From Verrucomicrobium sp. (lineage in GTDB: Bacteria > Verrucomicrobiota > Verrucomicrobiia > Methylacidiphilales > GAS474): a stretch of DNA of 64,000 nucleotides. Under the pieces are notes generated by a model, which was not told where the DNA came from, did no database searches, and saw only the letters and a list, made by a program, of their open reading frames with translations. Position numbers and translations under genes: made by a program. Numbering within the stretch: the stretch's first letter is position 1; the number at the start of each line of letters is the position of its first letter. Location of the stretch: assembly GCA_028283855.1 (NCBI GenBank), contig JAPWJX010000009.1:186001-250000 (forward strand), written 5' to 3'. Shown piece by piece: positions 25,840 to 33,837 of the stretch.

Positions 25840-26996
25840 GGCTCCAGGCGTCGATGCCGCCGACGACGTTCTTGATCTTGCGGAAGCCGGAATCGTGGAG
25901 GAACTTCGCCGCCTTGGCGCTGCGGCCGCCGACCTTGCAGAGGACGGCGATTTCCCGGCTGCTGTCCAGCTCGTGAATGCGGTGGGGCAGCTCTCCCAGG
26001 GGGATGAGGCGCGCGCCGGGAATGCGGGCGATCTCGTATTCCTGCGGCTCGCGCACGTCGATGAGGTCGAAGTCCTTGCCGGCGTCCAGGTCCCGCTTGA
26101 GATCGGCCACGGTCGTCTCTCCCACGCCCTGGGCTTGGGTTTCCGCGGTGGGGACGGCCTGCATGCCGCAGAAGGCCTCGTAGTCGATCAGCTCGCGGAT
26201 GGTGGCGTTTGGCCCGCAGATGGGGCACTTCGGGTCCTTGCGCAGCTTCAGCTCGCGGAACTTCATCTTCAGCGCGTCGAAGAGGAGGAGGCGGCCGATG
26301 AGGGGCTCTCCCACGCCGACGACCAGCTTCACCGTCTCGATGGCCTGGATGACGCCGATGACGCCGGGCAGGACGCCCAGGACGCCGCCTTCGGCGCAAC
26401 TGGGGACCATGCCGGGCTCCGGCGGCTCCGGGTAGAGGCAGCGGTAGCAGGGGCCCTTTTCCCCCCAGAAGACGGAGGCCTGCCCGTCGAAAGCGGAAGA
26501 TGCTGCCGTAGACGTTCGGCTTGCCGGTGAGGACGCAGGCGTCGTTCACCAGGTAGCGGGTGGGGAAATTATCCGTGCCGTCGACGACGATGTCGTAGTC
26601 CTTGATGATCTCCAGGGCGTTGTCGGAGCGGAAGGAGGTCTCGTAGGCCTCCACCTGCACGTAGGGATTGATCTCTTTCATCGTCTCGATGGCGGAGGCG
26701 ATCTTCGGTTTCCCCACGTTGCGGGTCTTGTGGATGATCTGGCGGTGGAGGTTGGAGTAGTCGACGGTGTCGAAGTCGACCAAGCCGATCTTTCCGATGC
26801 CGGCGGCGGCCAAATAGGCCAGCAGGGGGGAGCCCAGGCCCCCGGTGCCGATGGTCAGGACCCGGGCGGCCTTGAGCTTCTGCTGCCCGGCCAGGGTGAA
26901 CTCCGGCATGATGAGATGGCGGCCATACCGCTTGATTTCGTCGTTGGAAAAGGAGATTCTGGAAAAACGGTCGGCAACGGCCGAGAGAAGACTCAT
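25808..26996 (-). pseudogene. MoeB/ThiF-type adenylyltransferase with C-terminal rhodanese, one frameshift
   Basis: The E1-like enzyme adenylates the C-terminus of a sulfur-carrier protein (MoaD/ThiS type) for molybdopterin or thiamine synthesis. The first frame (from ATG 26996) has KRYGRHLIMPEFTLAGQQKL, the nucleotide loop GTGGLGSP and VVDGTDNFPTRYLVND. The frame breaks at an extra base in AAA 26490-26492. Removing one base restores FDGQASVFWGEKGPCYRCLY and joins the second frame, which has the Zn motif CPICG and a rhodanese domain with CKVGGRSA. The repaired protein would be 395 aa. The undamaged conservation after the break points to a sequencing error or very recent mutation. Confidence 0.85.
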
Positions 26997-27033
26997 AGAC
27001 CCCTAAAGCTAACGCTCCCCTTAGATTTTGTCC

Positions 27034-28152
27034 ATGTCCGCCGCCGTCTGGATCGATACCCCCGCCGCCTTGGAAAAGGCGGTCTCCGCCCTGCAGCCAA
27101 CCGGTTGGCTGGCCCTCGACACTGAGGCGGACAGCATGCACCACTACAAGGAGAGCGTCTGCCTGGCCTCCGTCCGCCTGGGGAAGACAACCCTCCTGAT
27201 CGACCCCATTGCGATCCCCTGGGAAACGCTGGCCCCCTTCTGGAAAGTCACCACCGCCGTGCCCTGGATCATCCAGGGGGCGGACTTCGACCTGCGGCTC
27301 ATGCGCCGGATCGGCGCGCCGGAGCCGCCGGAGGTCTTTGACACCATGATCGGCGCGCAGCTCTGCGGCCTGAAGGCGATCGGCTACGCCGGGCTGGTCC
27401 ACTATTTCTTCAACATCACCCTGAGCAAGGCCAGCCAGAAGGCAGACTGGTCCGCCCGCCCCCTCACCCCGGCGATGCTCGACTACGCCGCGCAGGACGT
27501 CTTCTACCTGGACGGCATCCGGGAGCACCTCACCGCCCGGCTGAAGGAACTGGGCCGCCTGGAGTGGCACAAGGAATCGTGCGCCAAGGTTGTCCGCACC
27601 AGCCGGATCACGAAGGAGTTCGACCCCGAGGAAGTCTGGCGGATCAACGGCTCCAGCAAGCTGGAGGAAAGCGCCCTGCCGATCCTGCGCGCCCTATGGC
27701 ATTGGCGGGAGGCGGAGGCGAAGGAGCGGGACGTCCCCACCTTCAAGATCGTCAACGGTGACCGCCTGGTGGAAATCGCCGCCTGGTCCGACGCTCACCG
27801 GAAGAATGACCATTTGCCCGGTTCCCTCTATCCCGGCGGCTGCCGCGGCGCCCGCGGGCTCCGCTTCCAGGAAGCCCTCCGCGTGGGCAAGGCCGCGCCG
27901 CCCATCCCCCACCTCCCCTCGGAACCCCGGGCGCGCCGGGACACCGCCGTCGACCGCCGGGTCGAAAAATTGAAAAAGGGCCGGGACGAGATTGCCCACA
28001 AGCTCCAGCTGGATCCTTCCTTGCTCGCTCCCAAGGCGACGCTCTTTACCTTGGCCCAAGAGGGGAAGGCGGGGGCCGAACGCCTGATCGGCGAAAGCCG
28101 GTGGTGCTCCTGGCAGGCGGAGCTATTGGGCCCGGTCCTAAACGCGGCTTAG
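27034..28152 (+). CDS. RNase D-like 3'-5' exonuclease with HRDC-type C-terminus
   Basis: A 372-aa protein. The DEDD nuclease motifs are visible: LALDTEADSMH (residues about 28-38), WIIQGADFDLRLM (about 75-87), and LDYAAQDVFYL (about 148-158). The C-terminal half has the helical region of RNase D proteins (RALWHWREAEAKERDVPTFKI). RNase D trims the 3' ends of tRNA precursors and small RNAs. The ATG at 27034 is preferred over the upstream TTG at 27028. Confidence 0.9.
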   Translation: MSAAVWIDTPAALEKAVSALQPTGWLALDTEADSMHHYKESVCLASVRLGKTTLLIDPIAIPWETLAPFWKVTTAVPWIIQGADFDLRLMRRIGAPEPPEVFDTMIGAQLCGLKAIGYAGLVHYFFNITLSKASQKADWSARPLTPAMLDYAAQDVFYLDGIREHLTARLKELGRLEWHKESCAKVVRTSRITKEFDPEEVWRINGSSKLEESALPILRALWHWREAEAKERDVPTFKIVNGDRLVEIAAWSDAHRKNDHLPGSLYPGGCRGARGLRFQEALRVGKAAPPIPHLPSEPRARRDTAVDRRVEKLKKGRDEIAHKLQLDPSLLAPKATLFTLAQEGKAGAERLIGESRWCSWQAELLGPVLNAA

Positions 28153-28412
28153 TCGACGAGGCCGCCGCGGCCGCAATCGGCCTTCTTCTTCCGCATCTCC
28201 ACGGCCAGGCCAATGCCGACGAAGAGGGCCACGCCCCCGGCAATGCCGCCCGCCAGCTCCGCGCTGCGCTTGGCTCCCTCCAACGCCAGGCGCTGAAATT
28301 TGTCGTTGTCCACGAGCGCCTGCACGTTCACCGGCTGGGCGTGGGCCGTTCCGGCGAGGAAGGCTGCTTCAAGGACGGCCAGCTTGGCGCTATTTTTTAC
28401 GAAAGAGGACAT
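28149..28412 (-). CDS. small exported/membrane protein behind the 12-base box
   Basis: Unknown function. An 87-aa protein with a possible signal peptide (about residues 1-25, ending TAHA), a short polar segment, and one membrane helix (about 55-72, GGIAGGVALFVGIGLAV) followed by basic residues MRKKK. The C-terminal Cys is in KADCGRGG. It converges on the RNase D-like gene with 4 nt overlap. The box lies 6 nt before its ATG. Confidence 0.7.
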   Translation of the reverse strand: MSSFVKNSAKLAVLEAAFLAGTAHAQPVNVQALVDNDKFQRLALEGAKRSAELAGGIAGGVALFVGIGLAVEMRKKKADCGRGGLVD

Positions 28413-28418
28413 GAGTAG

Positions 28419-28430
28419 AATTCGGCTATT
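28419..28430 (-). promoter_or_regulatory. 12-base start-proximal box (copy 5)
   Basis: Exact AATAGCCGAATT on the minus strand, ending 6 nt before the ATG at 28412. This copy has no GC-rich inverted-repeat partner upstream, which shows the 12-mer itself, not the hairpin, is the constant part. Confidence 0.58.
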
Positions 28431-28495
28431 AAATTAAGTAGTCGCATAAAAGCCTTGCCTTTCCTTTTTGCAAGGGTGATTTAAATCGGCTCCAC

Positions 28496-29425
28496 ATGAA
28501 ACGCGCCCTTCTCTTCAGCGGTCAGGGTGCCCAGCACGTCGGCATGGGCCGCGACCTCTGGGAAATCCCTGAAATCGCCGCCCTATACGAACGCGCCGAC
28601 GAGATCCTCGGCTTCCCCTTCAGCAAAATCTGCTTTGAGGGGCCGGAGGAGCGCCTGACCGATACCGACGTCTGCCAGCCCGCCCTCTACGTCCACGGCT
28701 ACGCCCTCCTGACCCTGGCCCGGAAGGAGATCCCGGACTTCGACTTCGCCGCCACGGCCGGTCTTTCCCTGGGCGAATACACCGCCCACGCCGCCGCGGG
28801 CACCTTCGATTTTGAGACCGGCCTCCGCTTGGTCCATAAGCGCGGGGCGCTCATGCAGGAGGCCTGCCGCGCCACCCAGGGCGGCATGCTCACCCTCCTG
28901 GGCGCGGACAACGCCACCGCCCAGGCCGTCGCCGAGGCGGCGGGCCTCGACGTGGCCAACTACAACTGTCCCGGCCAGATCGTCCTCTCCGGGCCTAAGG
29001 ACGCCGTGCCGAAGGCCCTGGAAGTCGCCAAGGAAAAGGGCATCCGCCGCGCCCTGCCCCTGAACGTCGCCGGGGCCTACCATTCCCGCCTGATGGCCTC
29101 CGCCGAAAAGGCGATGGAGCCGGAGCTGGCCCAGGCCTCCCTGCAGCCCCCCCGCGTGCCGGTGGCCGCCAACTTCAGCGGCGCCCTGGTCACCGATCCG
29201 GCGGAAATCCGCCCCCTCCTGGCCCGCCAGATCACCGGCAGCGTCCGGTGGGAGGAATGCATCCGCGCATTGATCGCCGCGGGAGTCACCCAATTTGTCG
29301 AGTTTGGCCCCGGCGCCGTCCTGGCCGGGCTGCTCAAACGGACCGACGCGGAGGCGGCCGCCGCCTGCGTCTCCATCTCCACCCTCCAGGACTGGAAAGA
29401 AAAGCATCATGCCTTTGCAAAATAA
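28496..29425 (+). CDS. fabD: malonyl-CoA:ACP transacylase
   Basis: FabD loads malonate onto ACP to start chain extension. The 309-aa product has LFSGQGAQHVGMG at the N-terminus, the nucleophile motif AGLSLGEYTAH (Ser in GLSLG, about residue 88), and AYHSRLMASA with the catalytic His. It overlaps fabG by 17 nt, and the four genes fabD-fabG-acpP-fabF are in line. A weak promoter candidate, TTGCCT at 28455 with an AT-rich -10 near 28480, lies upstream. Confidence 0.97.
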   Translation: MKRALLFSGQGAQHVGMGRDLWEIPEIAALYERADEILGFPFSKICFEGPEERLTDTDVCQPALYVHGYALLTLARKEIPDFDFAATAGLSLGEYTAHAAAGTFDFETGLRLVHKRGALMQEACRATQGGMLTLLGADNATAQAVAEAAGLDVANYNCPGQIVLSGPKDAVPKALEVAKEKGIRRALPLNVAGAYHSRLMASAEKAMEPELAQASLQPPRVPVAANFSGALVTDPAEIRPLLARQITGSVRWEECIRALIAAGVTQFVEFGPGAVLAGLLKRTDAEAAAACVSISTLQDWKEKHHAFAK

Positions 29426-30149
29426 GAACGCCATCGTCACCGGAGCCAGCCGCGGCATCGGCCGCGCCATCGCCCTGCGCCTGGCCCAGATGGGCGCCAA
29501 CGTCGCCTGCGTCAGCCGCTCCCTGGAGTCGGTGAAGGAAACCGTGGAAGCCGTGCGGGCCCTGGGCCGCCAGGCCCACGCCTACGCGGTCGACGTCTCC
29601 GACTTCAACGCGGTGGAAAGCGCCGTGAAGGAAATCAGCGAGAAGTTCGAAACCTTCGACGTCCTGGTGAACAACGCCGGGCTGACGCGGGACACCCTCC
29701 TCATGCGCATGACGGCGGAGGACTGGGACGTGGTCCTCAACACCAACCTGAAGGGCGCCTTCAACTGGACCAAGGCCGTCAGCCGCCAGATGGTCCGGCA
29801 GCGCTCCGGCCGCATCGTCAACATCGCCTCCGTCATCGGCCTCGTCGGCAACGCCGGCCAGGCCAACTACGCCGCCTCCAAGGCCGGCCTCATCGGCTTC
29901 ACCAAGTCGGTGGCGCGGGAGCTGGCCTCCCGGGGCGTCACTTGCAACGCCGTCTGCCCGGGCTTTATTGAGACCGACATGACCAGCGGCCTGCCCCAGG
30001 AAGTGAAGGACAAGGTGCTCCAGCAGGTGCCCCTGGCCCGCTTCGGCAAGGCGGAGGACGTGGCGGCCCTGGTGGGCTTCCTGGCAGGCCCGGAAGCGGC
30101 CTATATCACCGGCCAGCCCATCGTGGTCGACGGCGGCATGGTGATGTAA
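29409..30149 (+). CDS. fabG: 3-oxoacyl-ACP reductase
   Basis: FabG reduces 3-oxoacyl-ACP with NADPH. The 246-aa SDR product has the nucleotide motif TGASRGIGRAIAL (about residues 11-23), NNAGLTRD, the catalytic Ser in NIASVIGLVGNAGQ, the YAASKAG (Tyr-x-x-x-Lys) motif, and CPGFIETDMT. The start is ATG 29409, inside the end of fabD; the longer frame from 29295 is not family-like. Confidence 0.97.
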   Translation: MPLQNKNAIVTGASRGIGRAIALRLAQMGANVACVSRSLESVKETVEAVRALGRQAHAYAVDVSDFNAVESAVKEISEKFETFDVLVNNAGLTRDTLLMRMTAEDWDVVLNTNLKGAFNWTKAVSRQMVRQRSGRIVNIASVIGLVGNAGQANYAASKAGLIGFTKSVARELASRGVTCNAVCPGFIETDMTSGLPQEVKDKVLQQVPLARFGKAEDVAALVGFLAGPEAAYITGQPIVVDGGMVM

Positions 30150-30160
30150 AAACTTTTTTG

Positions 30161-30189
30161 TTGCCAAAAAACACCCGCCTTTCTAACTA
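30161..30189 (+). promoter_or_regulatory. sigma-70-type promoter for acpP
   Basis: TTGCCA (30161-30166), a 17-bp spacer, and TAACTA (30184-30189) in the A-rich gap between fabG and acpP. It could give acpP, needed in large amounts, its own transcript. Prediction from sequence only. Confidence 0.5.
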
Positions 30190-30222
30190 CCCTGCAACCT
30201 TTAAGAAAGTAACCGAAAATTT

Positions 30223-30468
30223 ATGGCTGAAAAATCGATCGAAGAGCGCGTCAAAGAGATCATCGTTGAGCAGTTGGGCGTGAACCCCGAGCAGGTCACC
30301 CCCGCCGCCAAGTTCATCGAGGACCTGGGCGCCGACTCCCTCGACACCGTCGAGCTGGTGATGGCGTTCGAGGAAGAGTTCAACGTCGAAGTTCCCGACG
30401 AGGAAGCCGAAAAGCTCCAGACCGTCGGCGACGTCGTCCGCTACATCGAAGACAAGGTCGAGGAATAA
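30223..30468 (+). CDS. acpP: acyl carrier protein
   Basis: ACP carries growing acyl chains on a 4'-phosphopantetheine arm. The 81-aa acidic product has the attachment motif [18 protein letters not shown], with Ser at about residue 39. It sits between fabG and fabF in the standard order and is followed by a strong rho-independent terminator, so it may be transcribed separately from fabF. Confidence 0.98.
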   Translation: MAEKSIEERVKEIIVEQLGVNPEQVTPAAKFIEDLGADSLDTVELVMAFEEEFNVEVPDEEAEKLQTVGDVVRYIEDKVEE

Positions 30469-30493
30469 CCCTCCGCCCGTCTTACCGGAAAAG

Positions 30494-30524
30494 AAAGGGC
30501 GCCCCTTGCCGGGCGCCCTTTTTC
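30494..30524 (+). terminator. rho-independent terminator after acpP
   Basis: Inverted repeat AAGGGCGCCC/GGGCGCCCTT with a short loop (CTTGCC) followed by five T. The loop contains TTGCCG, the -35 candidate of the fabF promoter. Confidence 0.85.
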
Positions 30525-30534
30525 TTCGTATAGA
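30506..30534 (+). promoter_or_regulatory. sigma-70-type promoter for fabF inside the acpP terminator
   Basis: TTGCCG (30506-30511), exactly 17 bp spacer, TATAGA (30529-30534). Expected start of transcription is near 30541, 13 nt before the fabF ATG. The -35 element lies in the terminator loop. Confidence 0.6.
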
Positions 30535-30553
30535 ACATTTCTCCTTCACTTTT

Positions 30554-31795
30554 ATGAGCCAACGCCGCGTCGTCATCACCGGGATGGGAGCCCTCGCCCC
30601 CAACGGGAGCAACGTTCAATCCTTTTGGGATAGCCTGGCCGCCGGCCGCAGCGGCATCGGTCCCGTCACCCTCTTCGACGTGACCGGCTATGACTGCCGC
30701 ATCGCGGGCGAAGTGAAGGGCTTCGAGCCCGCCGCCCATTTCAAGAACCCGAAGGACGCCCGCCGCGCCGACCGCTACTCCCAGCTGGCCATGGCGGCCG
30801 CCAAGGAAGCCGTCGCCCAGGCCAAGCTGGAAGGCGACGCCTCCATCGACCTGGACCGCGTGGCCACCATCATCGGCTCCGGCATCGGCGGCCTCAAGAC
30901 GCTGGAAGAGCAGCACACCAATCTGATGCAGAAGGGGCCGGGCCGCGTCTCCCCCTTCATGATCCCGATGATGATCAGCAACATGGCCTCCGGCATGATC
31001 GCCATCGAGTTCGGCTTCCGCGGGCCCAACTTCGCCGTCGTCACCGCGTGCGCCACTTCCGCCCAATCCGTGGGCGAGGCCTGGCGCCTCATCCGTGACG
31101 GCGACGTCGACGTGGCCGTCGCCGGCGGCAGCGAGGCCGCCGTCGTCCCCCTGGGCCTCTCCGGCTTCGCCTCCATGAAAGCCATGAGCACGCGCAACGA
31201 CGACCCCACCCGCGCCTCCCGTCCCTGGGACAAGGAGCGGGACGGCTTCGTCCTGGGCGAGGGCGCCGGCGTCGTCGTCATCGAGGAACTGGAGCACGCC
31301 AAGCGCCGCGGCGTCCCCATCCTGGGCGAGATCGTCGGCTACGCCACCACCTGCGACGCCTACCACATGACCTCCCCCGACTGGCAGGGCGCCAAGAAGG
31401 CGATGGAAGGGGCCCTCAAGAAGGCCAACCTCAAGCCGGAGCAGATCGGCTACATCAACGCCCACGGCACCTCCACCGGCCTGGGCGACGTCTCCGAGGT
31501 GAAAGCCATCAAGGCCGTCTTCGGCGAACAGACCAAGATCCCCGTCAGCTCCACCAAGTCGATGACCGGCCACACCCTCGGCGCGGCCGGGTCCGTCGAG
31601 CTGATCGCCTGCGTGAAGGCGCTGGAAAACCAGCTCCTGCCCCCCACCATCAATCTGGACAACCCCGATGAGGGGTGCGATCTGGACTTCGTCCCCCACA
31701 AGGCGCGGCCCCATCAGTTCGACTACGCCTTGAGCAACTCCTTCGGCTTCGGCGGACATAACGCCTGCCTCATCGCCGCGAAGTTCAAGGAATAG
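30554..31795 (+). CDS. fabF: 3-oxoacyl-ACP synthase II
   Basis: FabF condenses malonyl-ACP with acyl-ACP. The 413-aa product has [15 protein letters not shown], the active Cys in [15 protein letters not shown] (about residue 163), and the two catalytic His in [11 protein letters not shown] (about 305) and [12 protein letters not shown] (about 340). The start is ATG 30554; the frame from 30506 would read through the terminator. It is the last recognised fab gene; the boxed unknown gene at 31831 follows by 35 nt. Confidence 0.97.
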   Translation: MSQRRVVITGMGALAPNGSNVQSFWDSLAAGRSGIGPVTLFDVTGYDCRIAGEVKGFEPAAHFKNPKDARRADRYSQLAMAAAKEAVAQAKLEGDASIDLDRVATIIGSGIGGLKTLEEQHTNLMQKGPGRVSPFMIPMMISNMASGMIAIEFGFRGPNFAVVTACATSAQSVGEAWRLIRDGDVDVAVAGGSEAAVVPLGLSGFASMKAMSTRNDDPTRASRPWDKERDGFVLGEGAGVVVIEELEHAKRRGVPILGEIVGYATTCDAYHMTSPDWQGAKKAMEGALKKANLKPEQIGYINAHGTSTGLGDVSEVKAIKAVFGEQTKIPVSSTKSMTGHTLGAAGSVELIACVKALENQLLPPTINLDNPDEGCDLDFVPHKARPHQFDYALSNSFGFGGHNACLIAAKFKE

Positions 31796-31812
31796 GAGCC
31801 GGAGCCTTCGGC

Positions 31813-31824
31813 AATAGCCGAATT
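31813..31824 (+). promoter_or_regulatory. 12-base start-proximal box (copy 6)
   Basis: Exact AATAGCCGAATT ending 6 nt before the ATG at 31831. It is the right arm of a perfect inverted repeat TTCGGC-AATA-GCCGAA (31807-31822). Confidence 0.6.
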
Positions 31825-31830
31825 AAAGGA

Positions 31831-32409
31831 ATGATCCTGGCCATCCATACCCCTGAGGAACGCCTGGCGACCCGTTATATCCGGGAGAACCTGCTGGACG
31901 CCGCCGTAGCCCGCACCCTGGCCGCCCAAAAAGGGGCCGTCCCCCTTCACGAGCCGCTGCCGAACCTCGTGCTCACCTTTTCCCGGCTGGAAGAAGCCGG
32001 ACGGCTGGACCGTCCCCTGGCGGACAAAGTCGTGGCCTTGGCCCTGGCCGCCGGCCCTCAGGCGGGACAGGCCCTGGGCAGTTTGCGGAATTCCTTTTCC
32101 CGATACGAATACTGCGGCGCGACCGAGCCGAAGATGCTGAACCACCTCCTGGACGCCGCCATTGCCTCCAAAACCGCCGCGCCGAAGGTTTTCCGGGCCT
32201 TTGCCGAGGCCCTGCCCGATCTCCTGGCTCCAGACGGCAAAGCCGATCCCAAAGCCGCCCACGCCTTCCTAAACCGCCAGACACCCCTCCCGGACACCCC
32301 CTTTACCCAATGGTGCTACCGCAAGGGGCTGGAACTGGGCGCCGCCGTCCGGTCCGCCCGGGCTTCCGTGGAAGTCAGCCGGGGCTCCGGGATCGACCAC
32401 ATTTCGTGA
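31831..32409 (+). CDS. helical protein of unknown function (192 aa) behind the 12-base box
   Basis: Unknown function. A soluble, almost all-helical, Ala/Leu-rich protein. It has stretches such as RYIRENLLDAAVARTLAAQKGA and LGSLRNSFSRYEYCGATEPK, with no signal peptide or membrane helix and no recognised motif. It lies between fabF and rpmE but is set apart by its own box 6 nt before the ATG. It shares this element, not sequence, with five other loci. Confidence 0.75.
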   Translation: MILAIHTPEERLATRYIRENLLDAAVARTLAAQKGAVPLHEPLPNLVLTFSRLEEAGRLDRPLADKVVALALAAGPQAGQALGSLRNSFSRYEYCGATEPKMLNHLLDAAIASKTAAPKVFRAFAEALPDLLAPDGKADPKAAHAFLNRQTPLPDTPFTQWCYRKGLELGAAVRSARASVEVSRGSGIDHIS

Positions 32410-32439
32410 TTGCAAAAAGGCTCCCCTTCCCGATACATT
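32410..32439 (+). promoter_or_regulatory. sigma-70-type promoter for rpmE
   Basis: TTGCAA (32410-32415), 18-bp spacer, TACATT (32434-32439). Transcription would start about 5 nt before the rpmE ATG, giving a nearly leaderless mRNA. Confidence 0.45.
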
Positions 32440-32450
32440 AACCCTTCGCC

Positions 32451-32675
32451 ATGAAAACTGACATCCATCCCGAGTACACGGCTACGACCATCGTGTGCGC
32501 CTGCGGGGCCACCTATAACACCCGTTCCACCCGCGACAACCTGCGCATCGGCATCTGCGCCTCCTGCCACCCCTTCTACACCGGCCAGCAGAAGTTCGTC
32601 GACACCGCCGGCCGCGTCGAGAAGTTCACGCGCCGCTTCGGCAAGACGATGCTGACCAGCACGAAGCGCAGCTAG
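32451..32675 (+). CDS. rpmE: 50S ribosomal protein L31
   Basis: L31 bridges the subunits. The 74-aa product keeps four Cys (CACG and CASC), so it is the zinc-binding form. [19 protein letters not shown] is the typical start. It is followed 25 nt later by a perfect 12-bp hairpin and then prfA, an order seen in many bacteria. Confidence 0.97.
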   Translation: MKTDIHPEYTATTIVCACGATYNTRSTRDNLRIGICASCHPFYTGQQKFVDTAGRVEKFTRRFGKTMLTSTKRS

Positions 32676-32700
32676 CGTTCCGAGTTTCGATATAGTATAT

Positions 32701-32728
32701 GGGCGGAGGGCCGAAAGGCCCTCCGCCC
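32701..32728 (+). terminator. 12-bp hairpin between rpmE and prfA
   Basis: GGGCGGAGGGCC, GAAA loop, exact complement GGCCCTCCGCCC, then TTTGCTTT. It looks like a terminator, but it ends only 8 nt before the prfA ATG, so it may be an attenuator or part of the prfA leader. A TATAGT hexamer lies just upstream (32691-32696). Confidence 0.7.
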
Positions 32729-32736
32729 TTTGCTTT

Positions 32737-33837
32737 ATGGATTTCCGCCCCCACATCGCCTCCCTCCGCCGCCGCTTCGAGGAACTGGAAAGCGCCCTTT
32801 CCAGCCCGGACCTCTACGCCGATCCGGCCAAGGCGCGCCAGATTACCCGCGAACATTCCCGATTGAAGGAGACGCTGGCCACCTGCGACCGCTGGGAAAA
32901 GTGCGGCAAGGAACGGGAGGAAGCGGAAACCATGCTCCAGGACGCGGGCGGCGACGCCGAGATGCGCCAGATGGCCCAGGAAGAGCTGGACCGCCTCAAC
33001 GCGGAGGCTCCCGGCCTGGACGAGGCGGTGCAGATCGCCCTCCTGCCCCCGGACGAGAACGAGGACCGCAACACCATCATCGAAATCCGTGCCGGCACCG
33101 GCGGGGACGAGGCGGCCCTCTTCGCCGCCGATCTCTACCGCATGTACACCCGCTACGCGGAGACGCGCGGCTGGAAGCAGGAGCTGCACGAAATCAGCCA
33201 GGGAGAGTTGGGCGGCCTCAAGGAAGTCATCTTCCAGCTCTCCGGCCCCGGCGCGTATAAGGAAATGCAGTTTGAGAGCGGCGTCCACCGCGTCCAGCGC
33301 GTCCCGGCCACCGAAGCCCAGGGGCGTATCCACACCTCCACCGCCACCGTCGCCGTCCTGCCGGAGGCGGAGGAGGTCGACGTCGAGATCAAGCCGGACG
33401 ACCTCCGCATCGAGGTCTGCCGCTCCGGCGGCCCCGGCGGCCAGGGCGTGAATACGACCGACTCCGCCGTGCAGGTCCTTCACATCCCCACCGGCATGAT
33501 CGTCCGCTGCCAGGACGGCCGCTCCCAGCTGAAGAACCGGGAAAAGGCCCTCTCCGTCCTTCGCTCCCGCCTTCTCCAGCAAAAGCAGGAGGCGGAGGCC
33601 GCCAAGTATTCCCAGAACCGGAAAAGCCAGATCGGCGGCGGCGACCGCACGGAGAAGATCCGTACCTACAATTTCCCCCAAAACCGGATCACCGACCACC
33701 GGATCAACTTCAGCACCTTCGACCTGCCCAACTTCCTGGACGGCCAGATCGAAGTCCTCCTCCAGGAGCTGATGTCCGCCGACCTCAAGGCGAAGCTGGA
33801 AAACCTAAACGCCGGAACCGCCGCCGCGGCGGCATGA
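32737..33837 (+). CDS. prfA: peptide chain release factor 1
   Basis: RF1 ends translation at UAA and UAG. The 366-aa product has the codon-reading PAT tripeptide (RVPATEAQG, about residue 190) and the GGQ loop SGGPGGQGVN (about 229-238). Its last 4 nt overlap prmC (ATGA), whose product methylates the GGQ glutamine, a conserved pairing. Confidence 0.98.
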   Translation: MDFRPHIASLRRRFEELESALSSPDLYADPAKARQITREHSRLKETLATCDRWEKCGKEREEAETMLQDAGGDAEMRQMAQEELDRLNAEAPGLDEAVQIALLPPDENEDRNTIIEIRAGTGGDEAALFAADLYRMYTRYAETRGWKQELHEISQGELGGLKEVIFQLSGPGAYKEMQFESGVHRVQRVPATEAQGRIHTSTATVAVLPEAEEVDVEIKPDDLRIEVCRSGGPGGQGVNTTDSAVQVLHIPTGMIVRCQDGRSQLKNREKALSVLRSRLLQQKQEAEAAKYSQNRKSQIGGGDRTEKIRTYNFPQNRITDHRINFSTFDLPNFLDGQIEVLLQELMSADLKAKLENLNAGTAAAAA

